Shown here piece by piece: positions 21,244-32,571 of a stretch of DNA of 64,000 bases (positions are counted from its first letter, which is position 1; the number at the start of each line of letters is the position of its first letter). The position numbers and the translations under genes are program-made. The DNA comes from Solen grandis (taxonomy: Eukaryota; Mollusca; Bivalvia; Adapedonta; Solenidae). Below the pieces are notes generated by a model. The model saw only the letters and a list, made by a program, of their open reading frames with translations, was not told the origin of the DNA and did not search any database. The DNA lies in NCBI GenBank assembly GCA_021229015.1, contig CM037783.1, forward strand, positions 60,363,746-60,427,745, in the 5' to 3' direction.

Positions 21244-21900
21244 CTATTTCTTGAAACCAGTTTTGGATGTACACAATCTTTGTTTAAAAACATCAATATA
21301 ACTACTGTGGATATTATCAATATCAATATCATTTATCATATAAGATAATCCCATGTCATTTAACAATGTTTTTATATTATTTGTCCAACTACATATAAAG
21401 TTACCTCGAAGATCTTTAGCAGTTACAATCTTATATATCAAAGACTGAGGGTTCTGTAAAATTTTAAACCAATATCTTAAGATACTTATTTTTCTTAATA
21501 TATGTAAAGGGAATCTTCCTAATTCGCCATATATTGCGACATTTGGAGTTTGCTGATTGACACAAAGCAATTGTTTCAAAAATTTAATATGTACTCTTTC
21601 AATATCAGGAGCTTTATAGAAACCCCATATTTCCCCACCGTACGTTAATACTGGTAAAACCATTGAATCAAATAATTTCATTTTCTTATTTATACATAAA
21701 TTAACATTTTGAAATAAAGAGTTTAATGAAAATAATGCTCTATATGCTTGTTTGGCTATACGTTTTTGAGATTTATTAAAACAACAATTACTACTTAGAG
21801 TTACTCCAAGGTATGTGAATTCATTAACAATCTTTATTTTTGTACCATTATATAACACCTCAAAATTAACAAATCTGTTTCCCTGTTGGAAAAGGATCAC
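21244..21900 (-). pseudogene. LINE ORF2 post-RT segment
   Basis: Contains NEFTYLGVTLSSNCCFNKSQ, LPVLTYGGEIWGFYK and AIYGELGRFPLHILRKISIL. The coding sense continues past the stop in another frame to about 21,180. Confidence 0.75.
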
Positions 21901-22439
21901 AACTGTTTTATTATATTAACCTCGATACCCCATTCAGAACAATAATCATACAACATATTAACCTGATTTTGAAGACCCTCACAAGTAGATGAAAATAAAA
22001 CAGTGTCATCTGCGAACAGTAACATAAACATTTTTATATCTTCTAATACAACTGCGTCAATTTTATTATTTGTAACAATATATTCATACATATCATTTAT
22101 GAAAAATAAAAATAATAATGGTGAAAGAGTCTCGCCCTGTTTAACGCCGGTATAGCTATCAAAAAATGATGAATTACCATTATTGAATTTTATACATGAT
22201 TTTACATTTTCATACATCGACCTTAACATATTTAACATTCTAGTTGAAACACCGCTTCGTATAAGCTTAACCCAAAGACCATTCCTATATACAAGATCAA
22301 ACGCTTTCTTAAAATCTACAAAACAGCAATACAATTTTCTTTTATCATGTTTAACAATTTTATCGATAATACAGTTTATCATAAATATACAATCAACAGT
22401 ACTTTTATTTTTGCGAAAACCATATTGTGTATCAGACAA
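21897..22439 (-). pseudogene. LINE reverse transcriptase core
   Basis: RT blocks QYGFRKNKSTVDCIFM, CFVDFKKAFDLVYRNGLW, GVKQGETLSPLLFLFFINDM and LLFADDTVLFSS (FADD intact). The upstream fingers region (VPKKGDLNNANNYRGI) lies at about 22,480-22,560 in a broken frame. Confidence 0.8.
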
Positions 22440-22629
22440 TAATTCATTTTGTCTGCCATTTTTTTAATTTTTAAAATTTGATACCCCTATAATTATTAGC
22501 ATTATTTAAATCTCCTTTCTTTGGAACTGGAACAATTACACCTTTTGACCAACTAGATGGATAACAGCAAGTTAAAAATATATGGTTAAACAATTTCCGT
22601 AATAATGGAACCAACAACTCTGAACTTTC

Positions 22630-23736
22630 TTAAAACAATTCGGGAATCAACTTATCATAACCTGCACTTTTACCTCGCTTTAGAGACTTTATAGCATTTA
22701 ATACCTCAATGTCCGTTATTTCAGAATCCAGCTCAACAACTTCATGAATATCATCTGTATTGGAATTATCAAGTTCTTCTTCAACCTTCATATTTGTAAA
22801 AGTATCATTAGAAAATAATTGTTTGAAATGATTATAAAACTCATCATTACTTACATTACCAACTGTCTTATTTTTATTACTATTATTATTAATTTTCTTT
22901 ATTTCTTTCCAAAATTGATGAGGTTGTTTTTTAGCCAAATTTTGAAAAAAAAGATGAGTTCTTTGTTTCACTTTAAACCTATTTTTGGCAATACACTTAA
23001 CTTTATTATATGTTTTGCGCTTCATTTTAAGATTATCAAAACTATTTACCGTTTTCTGTTTTCTATACAACTTGCACGCATGTCTGTATTCATTCCGTGC
23101 TATCTCACATTCTTCATCAAACCACTCATTTTTATATTGTATATATTTTCTAAGAACTTGCCTTTTATTAATATACTTTTTACGGCCAAAAATCGAGAAT
23201 GCTTTATCATACAGAATAGAAGATACATTTTCAACACCAGTATCAAGAGATATCTCTGAATTAATTATGTTGTCTATGATCGTATTAAAATCGTGCAGTT
23301 CATTTGCTATTGCTTGTCTATATAAATAAGATTTTTCAACATCAAAGTGTAATTTATCAGTTAAAATATAATCCTCATCAATAGTATCCTCAAGTTTATC
23401 TGCTGATAAACTAATTTGAACAGGAGCATGTGGTGAACATGATTGGAAATCATGTATAATAAAGTCATTAATAATGGGAAATAACTCTTGTGAACACAAA
23501 GCATAATCAATAACGCTGTTTCCAACAGACGACATAAAAGTAAAACTGCCAACACCACAATCACCACCAATGCGGCCGTTAACTATTTTAATGTTACTGC
23601 TATTACATAATTCTAACAATTTCAACCCAGAAGAATTAATAGTTTTATCCATAGAGAATCTTACGGGAATATGAACCTCATTATAACTATCCGAATCATC
23701 AGTTTCAACACCCCTATAACAATACTCATTATTCAA
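22630..23736 (-). pseudogene. LINE endonuclease C-terminal part and linker
   Basis: Begins just downstream of GDLNARCGERSD. It contains DKTINSSGLKLLELC, NGRIGGDCGVGSFTF, NSVIDYALCSQ and SPHAPVQISL (end of the APE fold, with Pro-His in place of the usual Asp-His), then a basic linker with QFWKEIKKIN, then LKRGKSAGYDKLIPELF entering the RT. The only usable starts are internal ATGs. Confidence 0.8.
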
Positions 23737-23799
23737 AGTAACATCCGACCTCTCCCCACATCTAGCATTTAAGTCGCCTAATCAATTATGAAGGAATCT

Positions 23800-24420
23800 T
23801 CTCTCAACGCGTGGGAATGTATCCGTTATACGGCGCGAGGTATTCCGGATAGCGTTGTTTAATTGTTCAGAAAGAAAATACGTTATTATTCGAAGAGACA
23901 ATACTCATTATTTAACGTCGCTCATTCAATGCTTCTGCGATAATAGCGAAATCGATGACGTAGTTCATTAATTGTCCCGAATAACAATTATATATTATAT
24001 ACGAATAAATATTGCGTTTTTTTCATTCCCGAAAACAATAGCCGCCCGACCTCGTTCAAGGGGTGGGGTTGGAGTCACGTGACCTTGTTTAAGGGAGCGG
24101 TAGGGGCTGCAGTCCGATTTGATTGTTTCAATCGCGTTTTTGCGGTTAATGACGTAGTTGATTAATTGTCCCGAACAACAATACGATATTATAAAAGAAT
24201 AAATATTGCGGTTTATTTATCCTCGAAAATGATAGACGCGTGACCTCGTTAAAGGGTGGATAAGGGGATTATATCATACCCTAAACAATAGGTCATTATT
24301 ATTCATTGTTTAGGGAGACAATTAAAAATAAATATTGCGGTTTTTCAAGAATGTCACGTGACCTCGTTAAAGGGGTGAGGACGGGGATTATGTCATACCC
24401 TAAACAAAAGGCCATTGTCC
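23800..24420. repeat. Degenerate tandem repeats with ACGTGACCTCGTT motif
   Basis: GAATAAATATTGCG, ACGTGACCTCGTTAAAGG and CATACCCTAAACAA recur near 23,995-24,085, 24,195-24,285 and 24,330-24,405, with spacing of about 130-200 bp. GACGTAGTT[CG]ATTAATTGTC occurs at about 23,956 and 24,151. No frame is convincing. Confidence 0.55.
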
Positions 24421-24507
24421 TAATTAATGACGTCATAGCGTGCTTTCGTTTAGTGCCTCTGCCTCGATTTCTCTAGAATCGATTGATATATACTTTTAGG
24501 GTGTGTA

Positions 24508-24735
24508 AACCTTGCGGCAATATTTCATTACTTACCAAAGATCAAAGTATATTGGCACATCGGCATATATTTTTCCAATCAGCGGTGATCTGCAGTGATC
24601 GTTCTGTTTTTGACACGTGTTTAGGTATTTCAACCTGTGAAAGGTAATTAGACATGATATTAAATGTCCTGCGGCAAGTTTCATTTTCTCTCCTGTCAGC
24701 GATGGTCATTTATATTGACACGTTAGAATCTTCAT
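24508..24735. repeat. Two copies of a TGCGGCAA...CAGCG-GTGATC repeat
   Basis: CCTTGCGGCAATATTTCATT...CAGCGGTGATC near 24,511-24,592 is echoed by CCTGCGGCAAGTTTCATTTT...CAGCGATGGTC near 24,668-24,708. Relatives occur at about 42,070-42,120 and 44,047-44,090. The class is unknown. Confidence 0.4.
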
Positions 24736-24849
24736 CTCACTTCCTTAAACTGGTCAGTGAACCGTGCACTATACAATATACATTTTTTGCATTGAAAAAA
24801 TTGCATGGCAATCGTGCGCTTTTAGGAATAACCTTGGAACAATAAAGGT

Positions 24850-25969
24850 AAAAGATATTTAGATAATTTCGTTTCTTTTTATATTTTACATAATTGTGCT
24901 TTAGTTGTTATTTTTCTTTTATAGCACCAATATATTGATTTATTCTTGACCTGTTTTTAAGTGCAATCAGAGACGCTTTTTAGAAGAAAAAAAAAACACA
25001 ACAAAAAACATGACCGTACAATATATTTCTGTTTCCGGACGTAGCCTGTATTTTTTTTCTGTATTGTACGTTACATAGGTCTTATGTTAAACTCTAGAAT
25101 AAGGTTCCGAATGATAGTCTGAATCGACAGCCGCTCTAGATAAAGCGTTACGATTAAGCTCAAGATCAATATTGTCGTTGGTATCAACAGGGTCTACTAT
25201 AACTATTAATATATTAACTAGTTTTAGCCAGCCAAAAGTTCCTTCCAGGGCTATGGAGTATGACGTGAAAGTTATTTTTCATGTTTTTGCATGTGGAAGG
25301 TATAACCTTAGAGTACGAAGAGGACAAATTGTATTGGTTTACTATGGTTGCACATTTCTCACAAGTCAAAACTTTTTTAAGTTCATTTTTTTTCTTTAAT
25401 CATGGTAGCGCAGGAAATAAAGCAAGAAATTCAAGGAATTTGAGGGCTAATACACCTAAATTATCGCAATGATGCATTTTGACAGATCTAAAGAGTTCCA
25501 AAAGTGACGTTATCGGAAGATTTTTCTTCTCTTTTTAGTTGTGCGTGACGTCAGTCACACCATCCGTATTACGTTTTCAACCCAGGTTCTCCTAGATTTA
25601 AAACCGAATAACCTCTCAATAGTATAAGTATGATCAAACAAATGTATATATCTCAACAACATAAGTATACTAGAACTAAGCAAAAATGCTGAAAAATCCA
25701 TGCTGTGTCAAAAATAAATACTTAAAGATAAAAAAAGTCGCCTGTGACATGAAAACATTATAGGACTTATTTATCTATGCTGATGTACTTGCGATCGAAT
25801 AATGTAACTTTATTTATCACGTGATCACTTAACCATGCACACGAATATAGTTTGTTTAGATGCAAAGGTGGCTCGCATATAAATTTGATAGTAAATGTGC
25901 AGCGTTCGGTCATTTTAGGCTGTTACAATAACCCATGTGAAGTCGAAAACAAATCTTTGAAACATACTT
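24850..25969. other. Non-coding interval
   Basis: AT-rich, without a recognisable gene; short frames at 25,172-25,472 match nothing known to me. ACGTCA-type palindromes occur but suggest no specific function. Confidence 0.35.
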
Positions 25970-26324
25970 ATAATTACATCAAGCTACCGACCTCAGATAT
26001 CTCCAGAGGTTATTTCTTACACTAAAAGAAAGACCGAAATTTTTATATATCTACTATTCAAAATGAGTTCGGAGCCTCTGACCTGTGCAGAAAATTTGTA
26101 TAATTACTTCAATCCATAAATAGATACTACTGTAAATAAGTTACTGCATGAATGCAATACAACATGCATATGAATGAATACAAAGCTCTGATAGCGCTGA
26201 GAGAACAAGAATGCCGCATTTCATTTGTTTGTCAAAGTAAATTTAATTAACGGTAATCGACTTGCAGCTCTTCAAATACTCTTTCATTTGAGACACACAC
26301 AACTTCAGTGCTTTCAGCGCTTTG
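25970..26324 (+). repeat. Dispersed repeat containing a 144-bp TIR element
   Basis: The segment 25,970-26,243 is repeated in inverted orientation at 49,381-49,630. Inside, 26,181-26,200 (CAAAGCTCTGATAGCGCTGA) and 26,305-26,324 form inverted termini matching at 17 of 20 positions, giving a candidate MITE of 144 bp. A partial relative lies at about 58,140-58,230. Confidence 0.6.
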
Positions 26325-26614
26325 ATTTATATTCCGAATCATGGCGTGTTATGAGGAAGAATATCTAAAGATCGGCGATCTTTGCCGACATTGGCCGAAA
26401 TTTGCCGAGACCATTAGGGTTCCTCTGCATTAAGACTTTTACCGTTAAATAAATTATGTAACCCCACTCTTTTTGTAACCCACACTGATTGACGTAATCA
26501 TCTTGCAACCTACAGTTTATTTTTAGATCAGTGATAGAGAGAACTGCAATAACACGTCAACAGGTACCCTTTTTAATTCGAAAAAAAAAAAACGGTTATG
26601 GAAAATTGAAGAGA

Positions 26615-26805
26615 GAGCCAAATTATTGACTATATAAAAAGGCTTGAATGAGCCAATTTATTGACTATAAAATATTGTTTGAATGAGCCAATTTATTGAC
26701 TATAAAATATTGTTTGAATGAGCCAATTTATTGACTATAAAATATTGTTTGAATGAGCCAATTTATTGACTATAAAATATTGTTTAATGAGCCAATTTGT
26801 TGACT
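26615..26805. repeat. Minisatellite, 35-bp unit, about 5.5 copies
   Basis: Units begin with GAGCCAA at 26,615, 26,650, 26,685, 26,720, 26,755 and 26,789. The three central copies appear identical and the outer ones diverge, as expected for unequal exchange. Confidence 0.9.
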
Positions 26806-27271
26806 ACATCATGATACTGAAAGGAGGGAGATATGGCAAAATTTAACTCACATTAAATCCGAAAAAGTCATTTTTGAAAACATATCAACAAAATAGGTTT
26901 TATTTAATGTTAATACATGTGTATTAAATGATATAATAGATAGATCATAGTAAAAAAAGGGGGGGGGACACATTTTATATCTTCCGCTTAATTAAGAAAT
27001 AAAATGGTTGTTCACGAAGACTTTAAAGTCTCTTTACATAATAATGTGATAGGGTTTCGGGACAATTAACGTTTAAACATGACTTAAAGATGTTAAGGGG
27101 TGTTGATTTTCGTACTACAAATAGAAAAGCATTCCAATCATGTTTTGAGGATGGAGGGAAAGAATTTTTTAAAAAAAAATGTCGTTTTGGTTTCTTTAAT
27201 ACCGTTTTCTATATTTTCCTTACCTCTTTTTTCAAGTTAGGTCCTTTTTGATTTGCCTCACTGAGATCAAG
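26806..27271. other. Non-coding interval
   Basis: AT-rich, with an A/G-rich run near 26,953-26,970. No gene seen. Confidence 0.35.
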
Positions 27272-27285
27272 GAAATAATAATAAT

Positions 27286-27328
<43 letters not shown>
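27272..27328. repeat. AAT then TA microsatellite
   Basis: About six ATA/AAT triplets followed by about 20 TA dinucleotides. Confidence 0.9.
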
Positions 27329-27332
<4 letters not shown>

Positions 27333-27878
27333 GTTATACATCATATATAATTATATATCGAGGATATTTGTTTTGAGTGGATATGTAAATGGGTACCTGA
27401 GAGGGCAGTAAACGTAATCCTGTGACGCCATAATGCGGGGTAAGACTTCCCAGGGATATCGATAGATGGAAACTAGTAGCCCGATGACCAAAAATTCATG
27501 TGTTTTTTTTTTGTGACTATTGAAGGGTACTTTTTCGAATAATAAAAGCTTCTTCTATATTTTGATATTTAAGGTAATTGTTTTAATTAATGGCATAAAA
27601 TTTATTTACTGTAGGCCATTATATATTACATATTCTTTGGGAATTCTAGAATATCTTATACAACATGAAAAGAAATAAAAATAGTTCAGATTCTATTGCA
27701 TTTGAATTACATGACCTTTTTTCTAATAATTCTATAATGTCTTCCCAAGTCAATTTCTAATTCATGTGAGCACAATCCAAGGCGAGTGAACTGTTTTCGA
27801 CATAATTAGTTATAACATATGTCTAAGTAAACATATCACCTTTCACGAATATTATCATATGACTCAAAAATCTTTACA

Positions 27879-28010
27879 CACGCACAATATTCTATATACA
27901 CGCACACAATATTCTATATACACGCACAATATTCTATATACACGCACAATATTCTATATACACGCACAATATTCTATATACACGCACAATATTCTACACA
28001 CGCACAATAG
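27879..28010. repeat. Minisatellite, 20-bp unit, upstream of NXPE
   Basis: CACGCACAATATTCTATATA is repeated about 6.5 times, one copy with an extra CA. It lies about 190 bp upstream of the NXPE start codon, probably inside the intron that ends at the acceptor near 28,186. The 81-codon frame through it is a repeat artefact. Confidence 0.9.
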
Positions 28011-28172
28011 TGTCTATAAACTGGCTAATTACTATACACACATACACACATCGAAAGACGACAAAATGCCTAATCATTATCTATTAAAGTCGTCTGTAGA
28101 TTAATGAGATCCTGCTTTTACTCTTTATTTTTTAATCCTTGTCATACTGCAAACAAACATCGTTAATTATTA

Positions 28173-28186
28173 TTTTCTGTTGACAG
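28173..28186 (+). promoter_or_regulatory. Candidate 3' splice site before the NXPE coding exon
   Basis: TTTTCTGTTGACAG ends at 28,186, ten bases before the ATG. A pyrimidine tract plus CAG fits a metazoan acceptor and would place an untranslated exon upstream. I could not find the matching donor. Confidence 0.45.
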
Positions 28187-28195
28187 CTAAACGAT

Positions 28196-29851
28196 ATGAC
28201 AACATCAATGGACATGAAGATGCAACCAAAGACGTTCGTGGCTATCCTTGGCCTGTTTGCACTTGTTTGTGTTCTTGTTATTCAAGAAACGCCACTTTCA
28301 CCGACATCCGTGGAATATGCTCCACGAACCATTTCTAATGAGCCTGCGCATAGATATACCATGCTGTTGTTGCAAACTGCCACAAAGTCGGATCAGACTA
28401 AGTCTAGCCAGCTTAATTACCTAACGTTCTGTCCGAGGAACGTAAGTAACACTGTTATGTCCAGTCCAATTTATTCACGTATGAAATTAGTAGAAAATGG
28501 AGAATCGATAGTTGTTAGAATAACTACATATGACACAAATAATAAACCGCAGACACGTGGAGGGGATGTGATTCTACTATGGGCAACGTCGGTAAAAGGA
28601 GACAGGGTGGCCGGGAGAGTGGTTGATCATGGAAATGGAACTTATACAGGATACTTGAATGCCTTCTGGACAGACAAATCGTTCATCAGGGCGAAAATAG
28701 CTGCAACGTTAGAAACTGCGTGCTTAAAAGAAAACTCTCGACAAGTGTACGGCAATGAAGTTTTTGTGACTAAGGCACAAGATATCATACTTGGTGCATT
28801 CAAGAAAGGAGCCATAGCAGAGACGACACGTTGTGGCGCCAACCCTGATATACACGGAGTTTCTAAACTTTGCAATTTTACCAAACTAAATGGCAACATT
28901 TCATGGTATTGTGGCAAACCACTCAATGCAGCATTGAAATGTACAGATATTTTTTTGTTTCAGGCAAGAACATTTGTCCTACCTAAAGATATAAAATCTT
29001 CTAATAGAATAAAAAAGGAAGTTCGTGGTGTTTTGAAACAAACGATTACTGTAGACAGCATCCGTAAGACAACGTTAGGCAAATGGCAAAAATGTTCTAG
29101 ACGACCAAAATTAAACAGCTGGACAGAAGCAATGCCATCCGGATATTGGTCTAATTCTTTATGGAATTTTGTACATTGCCAAGGCCTCACTGAGCAAACG
29201 ATTGCAAAATACAAAGAATGTCTTAATAACAAAACATTGATGTTCTTCGGAGATTCGACGACAAGGCAATATGCTCAGTATATCATTGAGTCTGTCCTGC
29301 AACTGAATGAATTTATCCCACAAGCTTCGGCTGGAAAAGGTACTTATCACAGTAGTAAGACATATTCTAAATACAACACAACTATATATTACATGAAACA
29401 TGAAATGCCTTTGTATAATAGAGAACTACCGGCAAATGGAATCACTTCAGTGGCAGATAAAGTGTACTCTCTTGCAGAAGACCCCTCCTCGGGCAGCTCT
29501 CTTATTTTGATGTTCACATACTATGCCCACATTCAGACATTTCCCGTAGCTGAATTTCGGAGAAGAATTCGCAGCTTGGTTGAAGCTTTAAAACACTTAC
29601 TGACTGCCAAACCCAATGTAACCGTTATCTACAAGGGATCGCATTTAGCTCTTGGGCGGTGGTTTGACCCCCATTTGGCTTTACATTACGATGACATTGT
29701 GTTCCAGGAGTTTCACGACATCCGAGATAGGGTCATCTACGCTGACATTTGGTCAATAACAACCGCACATGATAGTCAGGAAATTCATCCGGCGAACGAC
29801 GCCTTCAGAAGCCAGATTCACCAGCTGATGTCTTATATATGTGATTACTGA
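28196..29851 (+). CDS. NXPE family protein (neurexophilin and PC-esterase domains)
   Basis: 551 residues in one exon, starting at a true ATG. Residues 13-29 (TFVAILGLFALVCVLVI) form a signal anchor, so a type II Golgi or secreted topology is likely. Residues about 90-260 match the NXPE/neurexophilin-like module (SPIYSRMKLV, DVILLWATS, DHGNGTYTGYLNAFW), with many Cys and N-glycosylation sites. Residues about 295-551 form the PC-esterase domain: PSGYW at 314, LMFFGDSTTRQY with nucleophile Ser354 in GDST, and HDSQEIHP at 525-532 holding the likely Asp/His partners. The fold belongs to SGNH-type esterases/acyltransferases; some vertebrate NXPE proteins have been linked to mucin glycan acetylation. 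The substrate here is unknown. Intact, with no stops. Repeats lie on both sides. Confidence 0.9.
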   Translation: MTTSMDMKMQPKTFVAILGLFALVCVLVIQETPLSPTSVEYAPRTISNEPAHRYTMLLLQTATKSDQTKSSQLNYLTFCPRNVSNTVMSSPIYSRMKLVENGESIVVRITTYDTNNKPQTRGGDVILLWATSVKGDRVAGRVVDHGNGTYTGYLNAFWTDKSFIRAKIAATLETACLKENSRQVYGNEVFVTKAQDIILGAFKKGAIAETTRCGANPDIHGVSKLCNFTKLNGNISWYCGKPLNAALKCTDIFLFQARTFVLPKDIKSSNRIKKEVRGVLKQTITVDSIRKTTLGKWQKCSRRPKLNSWTEAMPSGYWSNSLWNFVHCQGLTEQTIAKYKECLNNKTLMFFGDSTTRQYAQYIIESVLQLNEFIPQASAGKGTYHSSKTYSKYNTTIYYMKHEMPLYNRELPANGITSVADKVYSLAEDPSSGSSLILMFTYYAHIQTFPVAEFRRRIRSLVEALKHLLTAKPNVTVIYKGSHLALGRWFDPHLALHYDDIVFQEFHDIRDRVIYADIWSITTAHDSQEIHPANDAFRSQIHQLMSYICDY

Positions 29852-30139
29852 TTCCCCTTGAATAATCAAAATCCATGTTTCACTCTGGCATCCTTATTTC
29901 TTGAGTGATTCATATCTAACTAAAATACATTTGAATGATATAATACCTGCCAGGACTAATAATGGTTACAGGTATATACCAAATCACTATAATTAAAATA
30001 TTGTAAAACCCTTAAAATCGGCATTCAAGCAGTAATAAAAATAACCTGGGTATTTACCCATACGATCTTTACCAGTTTCCTTTTAAACTGGTAAGTATTC
30101 CATCATATACCTTTAATTATCAAAACATGTCATATTGCA
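29852..30139. other. NXPE 3' flank
   Basis: Non-coding. Possible polyadenylation signals (AATAAA-like) near 30,032. A small palindrome lies at about 30,069-30,091 (TTACCAGTTTCCTTTTAAACTGGTAA). Confidence 0.4.
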
Positions 30140-32571
30140 CTTCATTACGGCTTTCCGCAAGCCTGCAGAAAACGCATAGGGTTTGTTATGTTTATTATTC
30201 TTATTATTGCTTTCTGCCTTTCGCAGAAAGTCCTAATGGGTTTTTTATGTTTTTTAGGATTTTCTGCCTCAAGCAGAAAGACCTATTGGGTTTGTTATGT
30301 TTCTTCTTATTATTATTATTAGGGCTTTTTGGGTCATGTGGGGTCAAAAAGTAGGTCACGAGGTCAAATCTTAGTAAAACCTTGTTAACACTCTAGAGGC
30401 CACATTTTTGGCTCAATCTTCACGAAACTTGGTCAAAATGTTTGCTTTTATACAATTTTGGACTCCAGCAGATAGACCTAATGGGTTTGTTATGTTTGTT
30501 CTTCTTATTATTATTATTCTACTTTTTTCTTCCTTTTGAGGTTCAAATTAAAACAGGTTGCCGATGAGCCATCAGCGTAAAATTTTGACAGTATGCACAG
30601 TGACTTTGGCACTTTTGATTGCAGAAATATTTTTTTCATTTGACGTCACATGACGTCTGATCTGAAAATAGCTACTAAAGCTTATACGCGCTCTACAGCC
30701 GCAATTTCTTGACGATTACTTTGATATTTTCACAGAATGTAAGTATTATGATTTAGTTGTGCAGGATTATATACATTTTGCAAGATTCAAAGGGACTAAA
30801 GATGTATGGCTAAACCAAGTTTCGAACTTTGGACCTAAAAATGTATTTAAGTATTACGAAGCTCTCAGATAAACTAGAAACTTGAAATTTTGGAAGAACA
30901 TGTGTCCTGTAGATTTCTTTCAGCCCTAAGAAGGCTGACGTAATATGATGTAAAATGACGTCAAGATGCGTTAACAAAATTTTAATTCATAACTTACGGT
31001 TTTTTAGCATTATATGCCTTAGTTTTTTGGGCGATTTACATAAAATTTGCACTGAAGGTGCAACGGTGCATCATATTGCCATCACTCACTTCCGTTTTCG
31101 GAAAATTGTAAAGGTCAAGGTCACATATCAATTATCGGTTTTTTTCTTCAGTCGTAAATATCTCAAAAACAATAAATATTTTATCGAGACTCTATGGGTA
31201 TAATTCATAGTGCTTTGAAAGACCTTTCATGTGATATTTAGTTTTTGAAAATCGGGGTTGAATCAGTTGAGTTATTGCAGAAGAACACAAATGTTGCTAC
31301 CCTAGGTACACTTAACAACTTATACCTTGATAATTATTGATTTTTTTTAATAAGAGTATGAATATAATTTGTAGAAAAACGCCTGGTCGTTCTTTTGGTG
31401 TTTGAATATTAAAGATTGACTTAATATTCATTCAGTTATAGGGAGAAAATTAACGACATAAACATATTTCCCCCGATTTTTGCCGTTTTCTCAAGGTTTA
31501 AACGCCCATATCTAAAATGTCGTTAAAGATACATAAATTTATAATCATGCGATTTGTGGGGAATTAGAAGACTTTTCTAACGGTACCATGCTTTTAAAAT
31601 TGGAAATCATATAAGGAAGTTACATGAAAAATAAGAATTCATTTAAACCGTTCTTTCATGCACTTTTGTAGTTAGTCCCAATAACTTGATTGCTTTTTTC
31701 GAAGAAGCTTTACATTTTTGAAAATAACATAAAGAAGCATATTTTTAGCTTGATGCAATGCGGATCTAATGGTATGCAGATTTTACTGATCGGACCATTA
31801 ATTATTAAGTTATTTGTCGAATGGTAATAACTGACATTAACATCTTTTTGCCTGTTTTTGGCTTGCTTTTTTTTTTGCTTTTTTTTTTTTTGAGGAGTAA
31901 CTTTCTATATTTCAAAATTCGTAAGAGATATATTTAAAAATGAAGTAGGTGATTGTTGGAATTCAGAAGACCTTTCTAACGGTACCAAGGATTTTAAAAT
32001 CGGACATCATACATATAAATAAGAATTTCCTGAAAAACTGTTTTTACTTGTGCTTCTGCAGTTGATCCCACATACTATTCCAAATTTTATTTCTGTTACA
32101 TTAAAGGTATAATGTGATACAAAACATTATTTTAATGCCCTGTGCCCCCTTCAATTCAGCAAGAATATTCAAATAAAATATGAGAAAGAAATATTTACCA
32201 AGAAAGGAGCATTGTATACCATTTTAGCATGTAAAGCGGAATAGTGATTTGTAGAACACCAAGTTTGAGAATTATTGTACTCATCTTAAAGATCGTTCTC
32301 GAAAAGCTAGCTTTATGAAATTATAACTGAAAACAAAGTCATATATTCCCTTTTAAATGCATTGACTTTAAATTTTAAATTAAGCCATATGACGTCACAG
32401 ATTGCTTCTGCAATTTATAAAAGTTTGCACTCTACAGCTGTCAATTCGGGACGGATTTTCTTCAATGTTTTGAAGATGGTGTATGTCAGAAAAGTAAATG
32501 AGTATGATCAGGTTTGACATGGTTTGCAGTGCAGAAAGCCCTTTCTTTTGTTCAGAACAAAAGAAGTCTAG
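30140..32571 (+). mobile_element. Composite molluscan-type repeat with Helitron-like right end
   Basis: At the left, TTTCTGC...GCAGAAAG followed by CCTA[AT]TGGGTTTGTTATG recurs about four times (30,165-30,500), with another repeat (GGTCAAAAAGTAGGTCACGA) embedded at 30,325-30,460. A segment at 30,510-31,290 is shared with copies at 32.57 and 63.0 kb. A pair of blocks with TTTCTAACGGTACCA lies near 31,573 and 31,970. The right end carries TTCTTTTGTTC (32,543-32,553) pairing with GAACAAAAGAA (32,555-32,565), then CTAG at 32,568-32,571 followed by T: hairpin plus CTRR, as in Helitron 3' ends. No Rep/helicase frame is present. Confidence 0.5.

Larger units (their letters stand above)
21178..23780 (-). 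mobile_element. LINE truncated at both ends, frame-broken
   Basis: On the minus strand the element runs from GDLNAR of the endonuclease (23,761-23,778) through linker, RT and post-RT region to LDTYRLFKSTFQ (about 21,190). Neither the endonuclease start nor the C-terminal zinc knuckle is present. Breaks lie near 22,630, 22,465, 21,898 and 21,245. It is a relative of the 8.5-12.1 kb LINE. Confidence 0.8.

Noticed and set aside
22819..23329. Plus-strand frames of 146 and 114 codons
   Set aside because: Antisense shadows of the LINE linker; hydrophobic only because the linker is Lys/Asn-rich on the other strand.
26615..28010. CRISPR-like arrays
   Set aside because: The 35-bp and 20-bp repeats are head-to-tail without unique spacers, and the genome is eukaryotic.
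27859..28104. 81-codon frame of repeated HNILYT units
   Set aside because: Translation of a 20-bp minisatellite; the unit is not a multiple of three and the coding sense is incidental.
28642..29401. Minus-strand frames within NXPE
   Set aside because: Shadows of the NXPE coding sequence.
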